This document shows, one piece after another, positions 40,905 to 50,759 of a stretch of DNA of 64,000 bases (within the stretch, counting starts at the first letter, position 1; every line of letters begins with the position of its first letter). The translations under genes were made by a program, and so were the position numbers. The notes beneath the pieces were generated by a model, which was given only the letters and a program-made list of their open reading frames with translations, was not told the DNA's origin and ran no database searches. The DNA is from Methylobacterium radiodurans (lineage in GTDB: Bacteria > Pseudomonadota > Alphaproteobacteria > Rhizobiales > Beijerinckiaceae), in contig NZ_CP029551.1 in the NCBI RefSeq assembly GCF_003173735.1, positions 3,849,501-3,913,500 of the forward strand, in the 5' to 3' direction.

Positions 40905-41351
40905 ATGGCAGAAGAAGCGCTGGAGCAAGGACCCGACATCATCACCTTCGCGGGGGACATCGTCGCGGCCTACGTCTCGAACAATCCTGTGCCGGCCTCC
41001 GAGTTGCCGGCGCTGATCGGCAACGTCCACGCAGCCCTGGCGAACCTCGTCGGCGCGCCGGCCGCCGCGGCCGCGCCGGAGGAGCCCGTGGAGCAGCCGA
41101 GCCAGGCCCAGATCCGAAAGTCGATTGCCGAGGACGGGATCGTCAGCTTCATCGACGGCCGCGCCTACAAGACGCTGAAGCGCCACCTGACCAAGCACGG
41201 GCTGACGCCGCAGGCCTATCGCCAGCGCTACGGTCTGCCCGCTGACTATCCGATGGTGGCGCCGAGCTACGCGGCGCAGCGCTCTGCGCTCGCCAAGGAG
41301 ATCGGCCTCGGCCGTCCGGCCCCGCAATCCGGGCGCCGCGACGCCGCCTGA
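40905..41351 (+). CDS. mucR: MucR/Ros family zinc-finger transcriptional regulator
   Basis: 148 residues from ATG 40905. The C-terminal half carries the prokaryotic Cys/His zinc-finger region in Ros-like form (SFIDGRAYKTLKRHLTKHGLTPQAYRQRYGLPADYPMVAPSYA). The canonical first Cys-x2-Cys pair is replaced (IVSFIDG), as in the zinc-less MucR variants of some rhizobia. MucR controls exopolysaccharide, motility and cell-cycle genes in alphaproteobacteria. An upstream in-frame ATG at 40863 is possible. A strong terminator follows. Confidence 0.9.
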   Translation: MAEEALEQGPDIITFAGDIVAAYVSNNPVPASELPALIGNVHAALANLVGAPAAAAAPEEPVEQPSQAQIRKSIAEDGIVSFIDGRAYKTLKRHLTKHGLTPQAYRQRYGLPADYPMVAPSYAAQRSALAKEIGLGRPAPQSGRRDAA

Positions 41352-41373
41352 GCCGCGTCGCACGCCGACGCGG

Positions 41374-41413
41374 AAAACCCGCCGCCCGTGAAACCGGGCG
41401 GCGGGTTTTCTTG
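41374..41413 (+). terminator. Intrinsic terminator of mucR
   Basis: A 15-bp perfect stem (AAAACCCGCCGCCCG paired with CGGGCGGCGGGTTTT, loop TGAAAC) followed by TCTT lies 23 bases after the mucR stop. The A-tract on one arm and T-tract on the other make it effective in both directions. Confidence 0.9.
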
Positions 41414-41569
41414 ATTTTGGCTCAGGATTTCCCGCTGTCGGCGGACATTCGCCGGACTTTGTCCAGTCCTGCCCAACCTTGAGGCTGGACCTCCCCGGCG
41501 CGAAGACTTATCCGGTTCGCCAAAGGTGCCGCGGCACGAATCGGCCCGGCCCCAACGGGAGGAGCCGTC

Positions 41570-41755
41570 ATGGAACGGCAGAACGATCGTGAGGCGCGCT
41601 GGGCCGCGGAGCGGCACGCGCGCGAGGCGGCGCGCAGCCAGGCCGCCCTGCTCTGGTCGGCGATCCGGGCGGAGCGCCGGGCCGATGCGGATCCGGGGGC
41701 CCGGCTCAGGCCCCTCCTGCTCGCCGCGATGACCGACGAGGCCGGCGCACGCTGA
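41570..41755 (+). CDS. Small Arg/Ala-rich hypothetical protein (61 aa)
   Basis: A helical, highly charged protein (ERHAREAARSQAALLWSAIRAERRADAD) with a clear GGGAGGAG ribosome site before ATG 41570. No membrane segment. A family B repeat begins right after its stop codon. Unrecognised. Confidence 0.55.
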   Translation: MERQNDREARWAAERHAREAARSQAALLWSAIRAERRADADPGARLRPLLLAAMTDEAGAR

Positions 41756-41932
41756 TCTCGGAGTCATGGGATCCCAAGGGCTTGAGGCCCTTTCGGCGCC
41801 TGAAGGCGCTGCGGGCGGGTCCCGGGGCGCGCAGCCCTGGGTTGGCCTTTTCGACCCGGCAAAGCCGGGACGGAGGGTTCAAATGCAGGGCTCTGCCCTG
41901 CACCCGCCAAAGGTCTCGACCTTTGGAAACCA
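41756..41932 (+). repeat. Family B multi-hairpin element after the 61-aa gene
   Basis: Starts directly after the stop codon at 41755 and runs to 17 bases before the stop of the convergent SURF1 gene. It has the conserved blocks GGGATCCCAAGGGC, CCCGGGGCGCGC, CCCGGCAAAGCCGGG, CAGGGCTCTGCCCTG and the terminal CCAAAGGTC/GACCTTTGG stem. An extra CGCCTGAAGGCG hairpin makes this copy the longest. Confidence 0.85.
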
Positions 41933-41949
41933 GGATTCAGGAATAGGAC

Positions 41950-42705
41950 TCAGGCTGCCCGGCCGCGGCGCCACGCGTCGCGGTCGAGGTAGAGCGCGCC
42001 GCCCGCGACCATCAGGGCCAGCGTGTACCACGTGATCGCGTATATCAGGTGGTTGTTGTGGAAGCGGATCACCGTGAGGCCGCCGACCGGCAGGCCCGCG
42101 CCGAGATCCCGGTCCACATCGCTGCCCGGCCGCCGCTCCGCATCCACGAAGTAGGGCGCGACGGGTCCCGCGAGGCCGCGCGCCCGCGCGATCGCCGCGA
42201 CGTCGCGGGAGTACCACGTATCCGCCCCCGGATCGTTCTTGCGCAGGAAGGCCCCGCCCGGCTCGTCCAGGCGCAGCAGGCCCGTCACCGCCGCGCGCGT
42301 GCCGCCGACGCCCGTGCGGGTCGCCGGGTCGCGGCGGTCGCCCGGCACGAAGCCGCGGTTCACCAGCACCACGAAGCCGTCCTCGGTCCGCAGGGGCGTG
42401 AGAACCCAGAAGCCGCCGCCGAGATCGGTGACCGCCCGGACCAGGGTGTCGGGGCCGTCGAGCCAGGTGCCGTCGAGCCGCACGCGCCGGTAGGCGTCGC
42501 GATCCGATAGGGCCGGCCAGTCGGCGGGCCCGGGCGCCGCGACCGGGTCGCCGTGGGCGTTGGCCTCGACCCGGGCGATCAGTTCGAGTTTCCAGGCGCG
42601 GCGGTGGACCTGCCAGGTGCCGAGCGCTACGAGCGCGCCGCAGAGCAGGACCGCCAGGAGGTTGGCGAGGATCAGCCCGGCGAGGCGCGGATGCCTGCGC
42701 GTCAC
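41950..42705 (-). CDS. SURF1 family cytochrome oxidase biogenesis protein
   Basis: 251 residues with an N-terminal membrane helix (about 9-29, ending LGTWQVHRRAWK) and a C-terminal one (about 222-240). Family signatures are GTWQVHRRAWK, VNRGFVP and the NNHLIYAITWY end. SURF1 helps insert heme into heme-copper oxidases. It follows cyoD by 43 bases in the cyo operon, where the fifth position is often held by a SURF1 gene in alphaproteobacteria. Confidence 0.93.
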   Translation of the reverse strand: MTRRHPRLAGLILANLLAVLLCGALVALGTWQVHRRAWKLELIARVEANAHGDPVAAPGPADWPALSDRDAYRRVRLDGTWLDGPDTLVRAVTDLGGGFWVLTPLRTEDGFVVLVNRGFVPGDRRDPATRTGVGGTRAAVTGLLRLDEPGGAFLRKNDPGADTWYSRDVAAIARARGLAGPVAPYFVDAERRPGSDVDRDLGAGLPVGGLTVIRFHNNHLIYAITWYTLALMVAGGALYLDRDAWRRGRAA

Positions 42706-42748
42706 CGGGCCGGGCGTCGGAGTGCCGGTCAGAGCCTGTGCCTCCCGC

Positions 42749-43132
42749 TCAGGGCTGGTGGCGCAGCTGCTCCACCGACATCGGCATCATGTTGGCGTTC
42801 ATGTGGTGCATCACCCAGAGCGAGCCGGTGAGCGTGATCACCACCAGCGTCACGGTGAAGATCAGCGCCAGCACCGTCCAGCCGCCCTCGGACTTCGTGT
42901 TCATGTGCAGGAAGTAGATCATGTGGACCACGATCTGCACCGCCGCGAAGGCCATGATGATGATGCCGGTCCAGAGCCCGCTCTCCAGCGGGCGCGCCAT
43001 CACCAGCCAGAACGGGATCGCGGTGAGGATCACCGAGAGCACGAAGCCGGTGACGTAGCCGCCGAACGAGCCGTGGCTCGCGCCGCCCTCGTGACCGTGC
43101 CCGTGGTCGTGGTGGGCCGCCTCGGCGCTCAT
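42749..43132 (-). CDS. cyoD: Cytochrome bo3 ubiquinol oxidase subunit IV (CyoD)
   Basis: 127 residues: a His/Gly-rich N-terminus, then three membrane helices (about 28-46, 55-75 and 85-107). The [19 protein letters not shown] and HMIYFLHM blocks are typical. Subunit IV supports assembly of the CuB site of subunit I. The ATG at 43132 overlaps the cyoC stop by four bases. Confidence 0.95.
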   Translation of the reverse strand: MSAEAAHHDHGHGHEGGASHGSFGGYVTGFVLSVILTAIPFWLVMARPLESGLWTGIIIMAFAAVQIVVHMIYFLHMNTKSEGGWTVLALIFTVTLVVITLTGSLWVMHHMNANMMPMSVEQLRHQP

Positions 43133-43752
43133 TGCAGGACTCCCATCAGGTACACGAAGGTGAAGACGCCGATCCAGATCACGTCGAGGAAGTGCCAGAA
43201 CATCGACAGGCACATCAGCCGGCGGGTGTTCTCAGGAATCAGGCCGCGCTGGGCGACCTGGATCATCAGCACGATCAGCCAGATCAACCCGAAGGTGACG
43301 TGCAGGCCGTGCGTGCCGACCAGCGTGAAGAAGGCCGACAGGAAGGCCGAGCGGCCCGGCCCCGCGCCCTCGTGGATCAGGTGCGCGAACTCGTAGAGCT
43401 CGATGCCCAGGAAGGCCGCGCCGAACAGGCCCGTGACCGCGAGCCAAGCTTGCGTCGCGGCCGTGCGGCCCTTGTCCATCGCCAGCATGGCGAAGCCGTA
43501 GGTGATGGACGAGAACAGGAGCATCGAGGTGTTCAACGCCACCAGCGGCAGGTCGAACAGGTCCTTGGGTGACGGCCCGGCCGCGTAGTTGCGGCCGAGA
43601 ACTCCGTAGGTCGCGAACAGCACCGCGAAGATGAGGCAGTCGCTCATCAGATAGATCCAGAACCCCAGGAGGGTGCTGGTCTCGGGGTGGTGCTCCTCCT
43701 CGTGGTGGAAGACCGGTGCGGTGCCGGGGGGCGCGGTGTCCGTGTGCATCAT
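43129..43752 (-). CDS. cyoC: Cytochrome bo3 ubiquinol oxidase subunit III (CyoC)
   Basis: 207 residues with five membrane helices, of the COX3 family. Visible signatures are [22 protein letters not shown], the glutamate in [26 protein letters not shown] and [19 protein letters not shown]. It lies 4 bases after cyoB and overlaps cyoD. Length is usual for quinol oxidases. Confidence 0.96.
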   Translation of the reverse strand: MMHTDTAPPGTAPVFHHEEEHHPETSTLLGFWIYLMSDCLIFAVLFATYGVLGRNYAAGPSPKDLFDLPLVALNTSMLLFSSITYGFAMLAMDKGRTAATQAWLAVTGLFGAAFLGIELYEFAHLIHEGAGPGRSAFLSAFFTLVGTHGLHVTFGLIWLIVLMIQVAQRGLIPENTRRLMCLSMFWHFLDVIWIGVFTFVYLMGVLQ

Positions 43753-43756
43753 GGGC

Positions 43757-45760
43757 TCAGGCCTGCCCCGCCAGCGCGGCGGTCCGCTGCGACTCGGTCC
43801 GGGCGACCGTGTCGGCCGGGATGTAGAAGTCGCGGTTGTAGTTGAAGGTGTGGGCGACCGAGACGACGAAGATCGCCAGGCCTGAGAGCGCCGCCAGCCA
43901 CCAGATGTACCAGATCATGGCGAAGCCGAAGACGACGCTGAGGCCGCCGATGATCGCGCCCGTGCCGGTGTTCTTCGGCATGTGGATCGGCTTGAAGCCC
44001 TGGAGCGGGCGGGCGTAGCCGCGGTTCTTCATGTCGTACCAGGCGTCGAGGTCGTGCACGACCGGCGTGAAGGCGAAGTTGTAGTCCGGCGGCGGCGAGG
44101 AGGTGGCCCACTCGAGCGTCCGGCCGCCCCACGGGTCGCCGGTCGTGTCGCGCAGGGCCTCGCGGTTGCGGATCGAGACGACGAACTGGATGATCGTCGA
44201 GAGGATGCCGAGGCCGATGAGCGCCGCGCCGCCCGCCGCGACAACGAACCAGATCTGCAGCGACGGGTCGTCGAAGTGCTGCATCCGGCGCGTCACGCCC
44301 ATGAGCCCCAGCACGTAGAGCGGCATGAAGGCGACGTAGAAGCCGACGAGCCAGAACCAGAAGCTCATCTTCCCCCAGAACGGGTCGAGCTTGAAGCCGA
44401 AGGCCTTCGGGAACCAGTAGGTCACGCCGGCCATCATGCCGAACAGCACGCCGCCGATGATCACGTTGTGGAAGTGCGCGATCAGGAACAGCGAGTTGTG
44501 CAGCACGAAGTCGGCCGGCGGCACGGCGAGCAGAACGCCGGTCATGCCGCCGATGACGAAGGTCACCATGAAGCCGACCGTCCAGAGCATCGGCACCTCG
44601 AAGCGGATGCGCCCGCGGTACATGGTGAACAGCCAGTTGAAGATCTTCGCACCCGTCGGGATCGAGATGATCATCGTCGTGATGCCGAAGAACGAGTTCA
44701 CGTTGGCGCCCGACCCCATAGTGAAGAAGTGGTGCAGCCAGACGAGGTAGGAGAGGATCGTGATAACGACCGTGGCGTAGACCATCGAGGCGTAGCCGAA
44801 GAGGCGCTTGCCGCAGAAGGTCGAGGTCACCTCCGAGAAGATGCCGAAGGCCGGCAGGATGAGGATGTAGACCTCCGGGTGGCCCCAGATCCAGATGAGG
44901 TTGAAGTACATCATCGGGCTGCCGCCCAGGTCGTTCGTGAAGAAGTGCGTGCCGACGTAGCGGTCGAGCGACAGCAGCGCGAGAACGGCCGTGAGGATCG
45001 GGAAGGCGGCCACGATCAGCACGTTGGTGCAGAGCGAGGTCCAGACGAAGACCGGCAGCTTCATCATGGTCATGCCGGGCGCGCGCATCTTCACGATGGT
45101 TGCGACCAGGTTGATGCCTGAGAGCAGCGTGCCGATGCCCGCGATCTGCAGGCCCCAGATCCAGTAATCGACCCCGACGCCCGGGCTCATGTCGGCGCCC
45201 GACAGGGGCGGGTAGCCGAGCCAGGTAGCGCGCGAGAACTCGCCGACGAAGAGCGAGATCATGATGATGATCGCGCCGGCGGTGGTCATCCAGAACGAGA
45301 AGTTGTTCAGGAAGGGGAACGAGACGTCGCGCGCGCCGATCTGCAGCGGCACGACGTAGTTCATCAGGCCTGTGACGAAGGGCATCGCCACGAAGAAGAT
45401 CATGATCACGCCGTGCGCCGTGAAGATCTGGTCGTAGTGGTGCGGCGGCAGGAAGCCCTCCTGCGAGCCGAAGGCGATCGACTGCTGGGCGCGCATCAGC
45501 AGCGCGTCGGCGAAGCCCCGCAGCAGCATCACGAACGCCAGGATGACGTACATGATGCCGATCTTCTTGTGATCGACGGAGGTCACCCAGTCGCGCCAAA
45601 GCGCGCCCCAGAAGCGGTAGTAGGTGATGGTTCCGAGCACGGCGATGCCGCCGAGCGCGACGCCCGCGAAGGTCACGAGCAGGATCGGCTCGTGGTACGG
45701 GATGTCCGCGAGCGTGAAGCGTCCGAAGACGAGCTTCTGGAGATCGACGTTGGAGAACAT
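43757..45760 (-). CDS. cyoB: Cytochrome bo3 ubiquinol oxidase subunit I (CyoB)
   Basis: The catalytic heme-copper subunit, 667 residues and about 15 helices, with heme b, heme o3 and Cu[14 protein letters not shown] has the CuB His and crosslinked Tyr; WLHHFFTMG has the CuB His pair; HFHNVIIGG holds heme ligands. The first part, [23 protein letters not shown], carries the Arg/Asp quinol-site residues of bo3 oxidases, supporting quinol rather than cytochrome c as donor. It reduces oxygen to water with proton pumping. Confidence 0.97.
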   Translation of the reverse strand: MFSNVDLQKLVFGRFTLADIPYHEPILLVTFAGVALGGIAVLGTITYYRFWGALWRDWVTSVDHKKIGIMYVILAFVMLLRGFADALLMRAQQSIAFGSQEGFLPPHHYDQIFTAHGVIMIFFVAMPFVTGLMNYVVPLQIGARDVSFPFLNNFSFWMTTAGAIIIMISLFVGEFSRATWLGYPPLSGADMSPGVGVDYWIWGLQIAGIGTLLSGINLVATIVKMRAPGMTMMKLPVFVWTSLCTNVLIVAAFPILTAVLALLSLDRYVGTHFFTNDLGGSPMMYFNLIWIWGHPEVYILILPAFGIFSEVTSTFCGKRLFGYASMVYATVVITILSYLVWLHHFFTMGSGANVNSFFGITTMIISIPTGAKIFNWLFTMYRGRIRFEVPMLWTVGFMVTFVIGGMTGVLLAVPPADFVLHNSLFLIAHFHNVIIGGVLFGMMAGVTYWFPKAFGFKLDPFWGKMSFWFWLVGFYVAFMPLYVLGLMGVTRRMQHFDDPSLQIWFVVAAGGAALIGLGILSTIIQFVVSIRNREALRDTTGDPWGGRTLEWATSSPPPDYNFAFTPVVHDLDAWYDMKNRGYARPLQGFKPIHMPKNTGTGAIIGGLSVVFGFAMIWYIWWLAALSGLAIFVVSVAHTFNYNRDFYIPADTVARTESQRTAALAGQA

Positions 45761-45800
45761 GTGATCGGCTCTCTGGCGATGCGTCGGCTGACCGCCGGCC

Positions 45801-46958
45801 TTAACGGTTGTTGAGCTGCGCGGGGGCCGGGGTCCCCTGGTCGTCGTGGCCCGATGAGGGCTTGGTGCCGGGCTCCGGCTCCGAGCGCGGCGGGCGGCCC
45901 GAAGCCGGCCCGGTCGCCCCGGGGGCCTCGTCGCCCTGCTCCACGTGCCGGTTGTCGTAGCGGAGCTTCTCGCGGTTCTCCCGGCTGTGCACGCCCGCGC
46001 CGCCGCGGGCGTCGATCTTCATCATCTCGCTCATGCACATCTTGCCGGGCAGGGCGCACATGTTGAGAATCTGGCTGTAGAGATTGTCGGCGACCGAGGC
46101 GAAGTACTGGATCGGCTCGCGCTCGCTAGGCTTCTCCAGCTGGAGATAGGCGTCGCGGCTGAGATCCTTGCCCTCAGTCTTCGCCTTGGCGACCCAGGCC
46201 TCGAATTCCTTCGGCTCCTGGCCGAGGAAGTTGAAGGTCATGCGTGAGAAGCCGCTGCCGCTGTAGTGGGCCGACTGGCCGTGATAGGTGCCCGGCTTGT
46301 TGATCACCGCGTGCAGCTTCATCTCCATCCCGGGCATCGTGTAGACCATGCCGGCGAGCGCGGGGACGTAGAAGGTGTTCATCACGGAGGCCGCGGTGAG
46401 CCGGAAGTTGATCGGCCGGTCCACGGGGGCGGCCAGCTCGTTCACCGTGGCGATCCCGTATTCGGGATAGAAGAACAGCCACTTCCAATCGAGGGCGACC
46501 ACCTGCACCTCGAGCGGCTTGGTGTCGGCCGGCACCGGCCGGCCCGGCTCGATGCGCGACAGGGGGCGGTAGGGATCGAGCGTGTGGGTGCTGATCCAGG
46601 TCAGCGCCCCCAGCGCGATGATGATCACCAGGGGGGCTGCCCAGATCACCACCTCGAGTTGGGTCGAGTGGTGCCAGTCCGGATCGTAGGTGGCAGACGT
46701 GTTGTTGGCCCGGTAGCGCCAGGCGAAGAGCAGCGTCAGCAGGATCACCGGCACGATGATCAGCAGCATCAGGCCCGTGGAGGCGAGGACGAGGTTGCGC
46801 TGCTGCATCGCCACGTCGCCCGAGGGATGCATCACCACCATGTTGCAGCCGGCCACCGTGGCGAGCAGCGGCAGCAGGGCGGCGGCGCGGGTCAGGCGCT
46901 TGAGGCGCGCGGAACCGGTGCGCGTGGAGAGGGCGGATTTGGCCGCGGCGATCAACAT
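45801..46958 (-). CDS. cyoA: Cytochrome bo3 ubiquinol oxidase subunit II (CyoA)
   Basis: 385 residues. An N-terminal lipoprotein signal (LLATVAGC, Cys near 38) is followed by two membrane helices (about 59-80 and 105-125) and a cupredoxin domain (about 140-260). The CuA Cys/His ligands of cytochrome c oxidases are absent, as in quinol oxidases. The last 60 residues (from HSRENREKL) form a long polar tail. First gene of the cyo operon; a hairpin array lies about 50 bases upstream. Confidence 0.95.
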   Translation of the reverse strand: MLIAAAKSALSTRTGSARLKRLTRAAALLPLLATVAGCNMVVMHPSGDVAMQQRNLVLASTGLMLLIIVPVILLTLLFAWRYRANNTSATYDPDWHHSTQLEVVIWAAPLVIIIALGALTWISTHTLDPYRPLSRIEPGRPVPADTKPLEVQVVALDWKWLFFYPEYGIATVNELAAPVDRPINFRLTAASVMNTFYVPALAGMVYTMPGMEMKLHAVINKPGTYHGQSAHYSGSGFSRMTFNFLGQEPKEFEAWVAKAKTEGKDLSRDAYLQLEKPSEREPIQYFASVADNLYSQILNMCALPGKMCMSEMMKIDARGGAGVHSRENREKLRYDNRHVEQGDEAPGATGPASGRPPRSEPEPGTKPSSGHDDQGTPAPAQLNNR

Positions 46959-47007
46959 CGTGTCCCCTTGCCGCTGGGCGGCGAGATGGCCCCGGGAGGC
47001 GTCAGGC

Positions 47008-47114
47008 GCGGCGCTCAGCGCCGCTCGATTGTCTCGGCGACGCGAGGCGTCGCAGGCTGGTGTCGGCGACGCGGGGCGTCGCGTGGCGGTGTCGGCGGCG
47101 CTCTCCGGCGCCGC
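47008..47114. repeat. Exact 29-base-period array of four hairpins upstream of cyoA
   Basis: Four inverted repeats with 7-bp perfect stems begin at 47008, 47037, 47066 and 47095. The stems are GCGGCGC/GCGCCGC, GCGACGC/GCGTCGC, GCGACGC/GCGTCGC and GCGGCGC/GCGCCGC; loops are TCA, GAG, GGG and TCTCCG. Twelve-base spacers separate them, each of the last three hairpins being preceded by TCG. The A-T pair in copies 2 and 3 replaces G-C in copies 1 and 4 on both arms. The array lies between the MFS stop and the cyoA start. Confidence 0.8.
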
Positions 47115-47141
47115 GCGTGACGATCGAGCCCCTCGGCCCGG

Positions 47142-48476
47142 CTACATCTGCCGGATCTCGGAGCGGTTGATGCTCAGCGCGACGAGCGTGGCGACCGCGC
47201 CCGACAGCAGGTAGAGACCGACGCAGGCGAGCCCGAACTTGGCCGAGAGACCGAGCGCCACGAGCGGCGCGAAGCCGGCACCGAGCAGCCAGCCGAGATC
47301 GGCCATCAGGGCGGCGCCGGTGTAGCGGTAGCGGGCGCCGAGCCGCGAGCTCACCGCGCCGGTCGCCTGCCCGTAGGCGAGGCCGAGCAGCGAGAAGCCG
47401 GCGAGCACGTAGACGGTCTGGCCGATGACGTTCTCCTCGATCACCAGCGGTGCGATGGTGCTGGCGATGGCGAAGGCAGCGATCAGGCCGGCCGAGACGA
47501 TGAGGTGCATGCGCCGGCCGATCTGGTCGGCCATCAGCCCGGAGAACACGATGGCGCCCGCGAACAGGATCGCGCCGCCGAACTGGACGAGCAGGAACTC
47601 GCCCGCCGAGCGCTGGGTGAACAGCGTGATCCAGGAGATCGGGAAGATCGTGACGAGGTGGAAGAGCGCGAAGCTCGCCAGCGGCACCAGGGCGCCGATG
47701 AGCACGTCGTCGCCGTGGGCCTTGAGCAGGGGGAAGAAGCGGGCAGGCTCGAGCCGGCCCCGCTCGATCAGGCGGGTGAACTCCTCGGTGGCCACCAGCC
47801 GCAGCCGGGCGAACAGCGCCACCACGTTGATGGTGAAGGCGCAGAAGAACGGGTAGCGCCAGCCCCAGTCGATGAAGTCCGCCTCGGAGAGGTTCATGGT
47901 GAAGAAGGCGAAGAGCAGGCTCGCCAGCATGAAGCCGATCGGCGCGCCGAGCTGGGGCATCATCGCGTACCAGCCGCGCCGCTCCACAGGCGCGTTGAGG
48001 GCCAAGAGCGAGGCGAGCCCGTCCCAGGCGCCGCCGAGCGCCAGCCCCTGACCGATGCGGAGCGCCGCGAGCAGCCAGATCGCCGAGGCGCCGATGTGGT
48101 CGTAGCCCGGCAGGAAGCTGATCAGCATGGTCGAGCCGCCGAGCAGGAACAGCGCGATGGTCAGCTTGACCCCGCGGCCGTGGCGCCGGTCGATCGCCAT
48201 GAAGATCACCGAGCCGATCGGCCGGGCGATGAAGGCGAGGGCGAAGACGACGAAGCTGTACAGCGTGCCCTGGAGCGGCGACGCGAAGGGGAAGAACACC
48301 TTCGGGAAGACCAGGACCGAGGCGATGCCGTAGACGAAGAAGTCGAAATACTCGGCCGCCCGACCGATCACGACGCCGATGGCGATCTCGCCGGGGGCGA
48401 CCTTGTGGCCGCTCATGGCGAGCTGCGCGTCGCGCTCCAGCGGCGCCGATGAGGCTATGGCGTGGTCCGGTGTCAT
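47142..48476 (-). CDS. MFS transporter, metabolite:proton symporter type
   Basis: 444 residues with 12 membrane helices. The motif IGRAAEYFDFFVYGIASVLVFPKVFFP near the N-terminus and IGSVIFMAIDRRHGRGVKLTIAL between helices 2 and 3 identify the metabolite:H+ symporter subfamily (citrate, ketoglutarate, shikimate and similar acids). The substrate is unknown. It is 183 bases upstream of cyoA and may have its own promoter. Confidence 0.85.
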   Translation of the reverse strand: MTPDHAIASSAPLERDAQLAMSGHKVAPGEIAIGVVIGRAAEYFDFFVYGIASVLVFPKVFFPFASPLQGTLYSFVVFALAFIARPIGSVIFMAIDRRHGRGVKLTIALFLLGGSTMLISFLPGYDHIGASAIWLLAALRIGQGLALGGAWDGLASLLALNAPVERRGWYAMMPQLGAPIGFMLASLLFAFFTMNLSEADFIDWGWRYPFFCAFTINVVALFARLRLVATEEFTRLIERGRLEPARFFPLLKAHGDDVLIGALVPLASFALFHLVTIFPISWITLFTQRSAGEFLLVQFGGAILFAGAIVFSGLMADQIGRRMHLIVSAGLIAAFAIASTIAPLVIEENVIGQTVYVLAGFSLLGLAYGQATGAVSSRLGARYRYTGAALMADLGWLLGAGFAPLVALGLSAKFGLACVGLYLLSGAVATLVALSINRSEIRQM

Positions 48477-48886
48477 GTCTGGCGACGGCCTCGTACAGAA
48501 GGGCTCTGGCCACGAACGGGCCTCGGCCGCGCGGGCGCCCCCTCCCTAGCGCAACGTCCGGGACACGCAAGATTCCGTGCCCCGCGCCGCGCGATACCCT
48601 GACATGCTCGACCGCGCCGATCGCCCTGCGGGACCGCGCCGATTCGGCTGCCTCTTGTTCTGTCTTCGCCAGATAGCCCCGTCACCCTCAGGACGCAAAG
48701 ACTCCCATTGTCGCGCCCGGGGATAGCGGATCGGATCCCTCACCCGCGCGCCGCGCGCGAGCGATCTTCTCCGGCGACGCTTTCCCGGTGACGCTTTCCC
48801 GGTGACGCTCGGCCACCTGCCGCGTTGCCGTCCGGGGCGCCCGCCCCGCGCATCATCCGCAGACGAAGCCCGAGACCCGCCCCACC
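48477..48886. other. Divergent intergenic region, no gene seen
   Basis: 410 bases between the MFS gene and the DUF1989 gene. A 15-base unit (CGGTGACGCTTTCCC) is repeated about two and a half times at 48773-48808. Slightly AT-richer bases around 48630-48700 may hold promoters, but no clear boxes were chosen. No RNA gene or conserved frame was recognised. Confidence 0.4.
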
Positions 48887-49468
48887 ATGCGTCACGAGAT
48901 CCCGCCGCGCTCCGGCACCGCCTTCACCCTCGACCGGGGCCAGCGCCTCACCGTGATCGATCCGCAGGGCGAGCAGGTGGCCGACCTCCTGGCCTTCCGG
49001 CGCGACGACACCGACGAGGTGATCTCGTCCGGCCGCACCCTCGACTACGCCAGCCGGATCTTCCTGACGACGGGCGACAAGATCTACTCGAACCGGTCGA
49101 ACGTCCTCCTGGAGATCGTGGCCGACACGGTCGGGCGGCACGATTTCCTGCTGACCCCCTGCTCCGCCGACACGTTCCGGATCATCTACGGCGACACCGA
49201 GCCCCACCGGGGCTGCTTCGGCAACCTCGCCCACGCGCTCGCGCCCTACGGCATCGGGCCGGACCGGATCCCGGTGGCCTTCAACGTCTTCATGAACGTG
49301 GCGGTCGATGGCACCAGCGGTGCGCTGGAGGTCCGCCCCCCCTTGAGCCGGGCGGGTGACCACGTGACCTTCGAGGCGCGGGAGGACCTGATCGTCGGGC
49401 TGACCGCCTGCTCGGCGCTCCAGTCGAACAACTACGCCTTCAAGCCGATCCAGTACGAGATCGGGTGA
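48887..49468 (+). CDS. DUF1989 family protein (urea carboxylase-associated type)
   Basis: 193 residues of a single DUF1989 domain. Signatures are GQRLTVIDPQGEQVADLLAF, RTLDYASRIFLTTGDKIYSN and the Cys in DFLLTPCSADTFR. A second conserved Cys appears in GLTACSALQSNNYAFKPI. Relatives accompany urea carboxylase or guanidine-degradation genes and probably bind metal. No such genes are next to it here, so its role is open. Confidence 0.85.
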   Translation: MRHEIPPRSGTAFTLDRGQRLTVIDPQGEQVADLLAFRRDDTDEVISSGRTLDYASRIFLTTGDKIYSNRSNVLLEIVADTVGRHDFLLTPCSADTFRIIYGDTEPHRGCFGNLAHALAPYGIGPDRIPVAFNVFMNVAVDGTSGALEVRPPLSRAGDHVTFEAREDLIVGLTACSALQSNNYAFKPIQYEIG

Positions 49469-49590
49469 CACGGCCCGGCTTGTCGCATGCCGCGTGATGC
49501 CGCGTGCGCCCGAGCACGCGCGCGGCGGGAGCCGATTCCCGCCTGCGGCTTTGACCCCCCGTCGCCCTCTCGACCGAACGGACGCCGCCC

Positions 49591-49752
49591 ATGCCCGACA
49601 CGCCCCAGGATCCGACGACCCCTCGCGCCGCCGCCTACTCGGAGCGGGCCAAGCGACAGTCGTTCCAGACCATCGCGATCATCGCCGGGCTGATCCTGTT
49701 CATCATGGTGGTGTTCGGCTTCCTGTTCGGCGCGGGCCGCCTGATCGCCTGA
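49591..49752 (+). CDS. Small single-span membrane protein (53 aa)
   Basis: A polar N-terminus (to about residue 25), then one membrane segment IIAGLILFIMVVFGFLFGAG. It is too short for most gene callers. The start signal is weak, but the hydrophobic segment with basic flank and the codon bias are convincing. It lies between DUF1989 and the first glycosyltransferase. Unrecognised. Confidence 0.55.
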   Translation: MPDTPQDPTTPRAAAYSERAKRQSFQTIAIIAGLILFIMVVFGFLFGAGRLIA

Positions 49753-49839
49753 TCGCCCGCGGTTGACCGCGCCCGCCCAGGCGGCCAATGACGCGCGCCG
49801 GCGTGTCCGACCGGCGCGGGACTGGTCAGGAGCGAGACG

Positions 49840-50751
49840 GTGCCCGGGAACGAGCCCGCAAGCCTCGACCCTGCCAGCGTCGCCGTCGGCCTCACGCTGT
49901 TCCGGCCGAGCCCCGCGCAGGTCGAGGCGGCCTGCCGCCTCGCGACTGCCGGCGCGGGACCGGTCCTGGCCTTCGACAACGGCGGCCTGCCCGCGGGCGC
50001 GGCCGAGGCGCTGGCGCGCGCCGGCATCCGGCTGCTCTCGGCCGGCCGCAACGTCGGCATCGGGGCGGCGCTGAACGCGCTCGCCGAGGCGGCGGCCGCT
50101 TCGGGTGCCCGCCACCTCCTCCTGCTCGACCAGGATGCCGGCCCGCAGGGCGCGATGCTGCGCGCGCTCCTCGACGCGGCCGTGAGGCTCGCCGGCGCGC
50201 ATCCGCCCCCCGCCGTGATCGGGCCGCGCCCGCTCGCGGGGCCCGGCCACAAGGCGCCGGCCTACCCGGTCCGCGCCGGCACGGCCCCGCGCGACGGGCT
50301 GGTGCCGGTCGATTTCCTGGCGACCTCCGGCTCGCTCGTGGATCTCGCGGCCTTCGCCGAGGTCGGCCCGTTCCGCGCCGACTACTTCATCGACGCGGTC
50401 GATCTCGAATGGTGCTTCCGCGCCTGGGCCCGGGGCTACAGCTGCTGGATGGCGCCGGAGGCCGGCCTCGCCCACCATGTCGGCAGCGGCACGATCCGGG
50501 GGCCCTTCGGCCTCGCCATGCCGCGCCAGCCCCTGTTCCGCATGGCGACCTACCTGCGCAACAGCGCCTACGGCCTGCGCCTGCCCCACCTGCCGCCCGG
50601 CTGGAAGCTGCGCCAGGGGGCCTACCTGCCGGTGCAGGTGCTCCTCTACTGGCGCGACGCAGGCTTCCGCCCCCGCGTGCTGCTGCGCCTCCTCGCAGCC
50701 CTGCGCGACGGCCTCCTGGGCCGCCTCGGGCCGCCCCGGGATTTGCCTTGA
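49840..50751 (+). CDS. Family 2 glycosyltransferase (rhamnosyltransferase-like)
   Basis: 303 residues, GT-A fold. LLLLDQDAGP is the DxD-type metal site, and FIDAVDLEWCFRAWARG is the acceptor-side motif found in WbbL-like rhamnosyltransferases. There is no membrane segment. The start is GTG 49840 (GGAGCGAG upstream). The stop overlaps the likely start region of the next glycosyltransferase, so the pair probably acts on one cell-surface glycan. Confidence 0.85.
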   Translation: MPGNEPASLDPASVAVGLTLFRPSPAQVEAACRLATAGAGPVLAFDNGGLPAGAAEALARAGIRLLSAGRNVGIGAALNALAEAAAASGARHLLLLDQDAGPQGAMLRALLDAAVRLAGAHPPPAVIGPRPLAGPGHKAPAYPVRAGTAPRDGLVPVDFLATSGSLVDLAAFAEVGPFRADYFIDAVDLEWCFRAWARGYSCWMAPEAGLAHHVGSGTIRGPFGLAMPRQPLFRMATYLRNSAYGLRLPHLPPGWKLRQGAYLPVQVLLYWRDAGFRPRVLLRLLAALRDGLLGRLGPPRDLP

Positions 50752-50759
50752 CCTTTGCC

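Noticed and set aside
47008-47114. Possible CRISPR array because of the regular 29-base period
   Set aside because: The repeats are inverted and variable, the spacers are 12 bases, and there are no cas genes. It is treated as a hairpin array.
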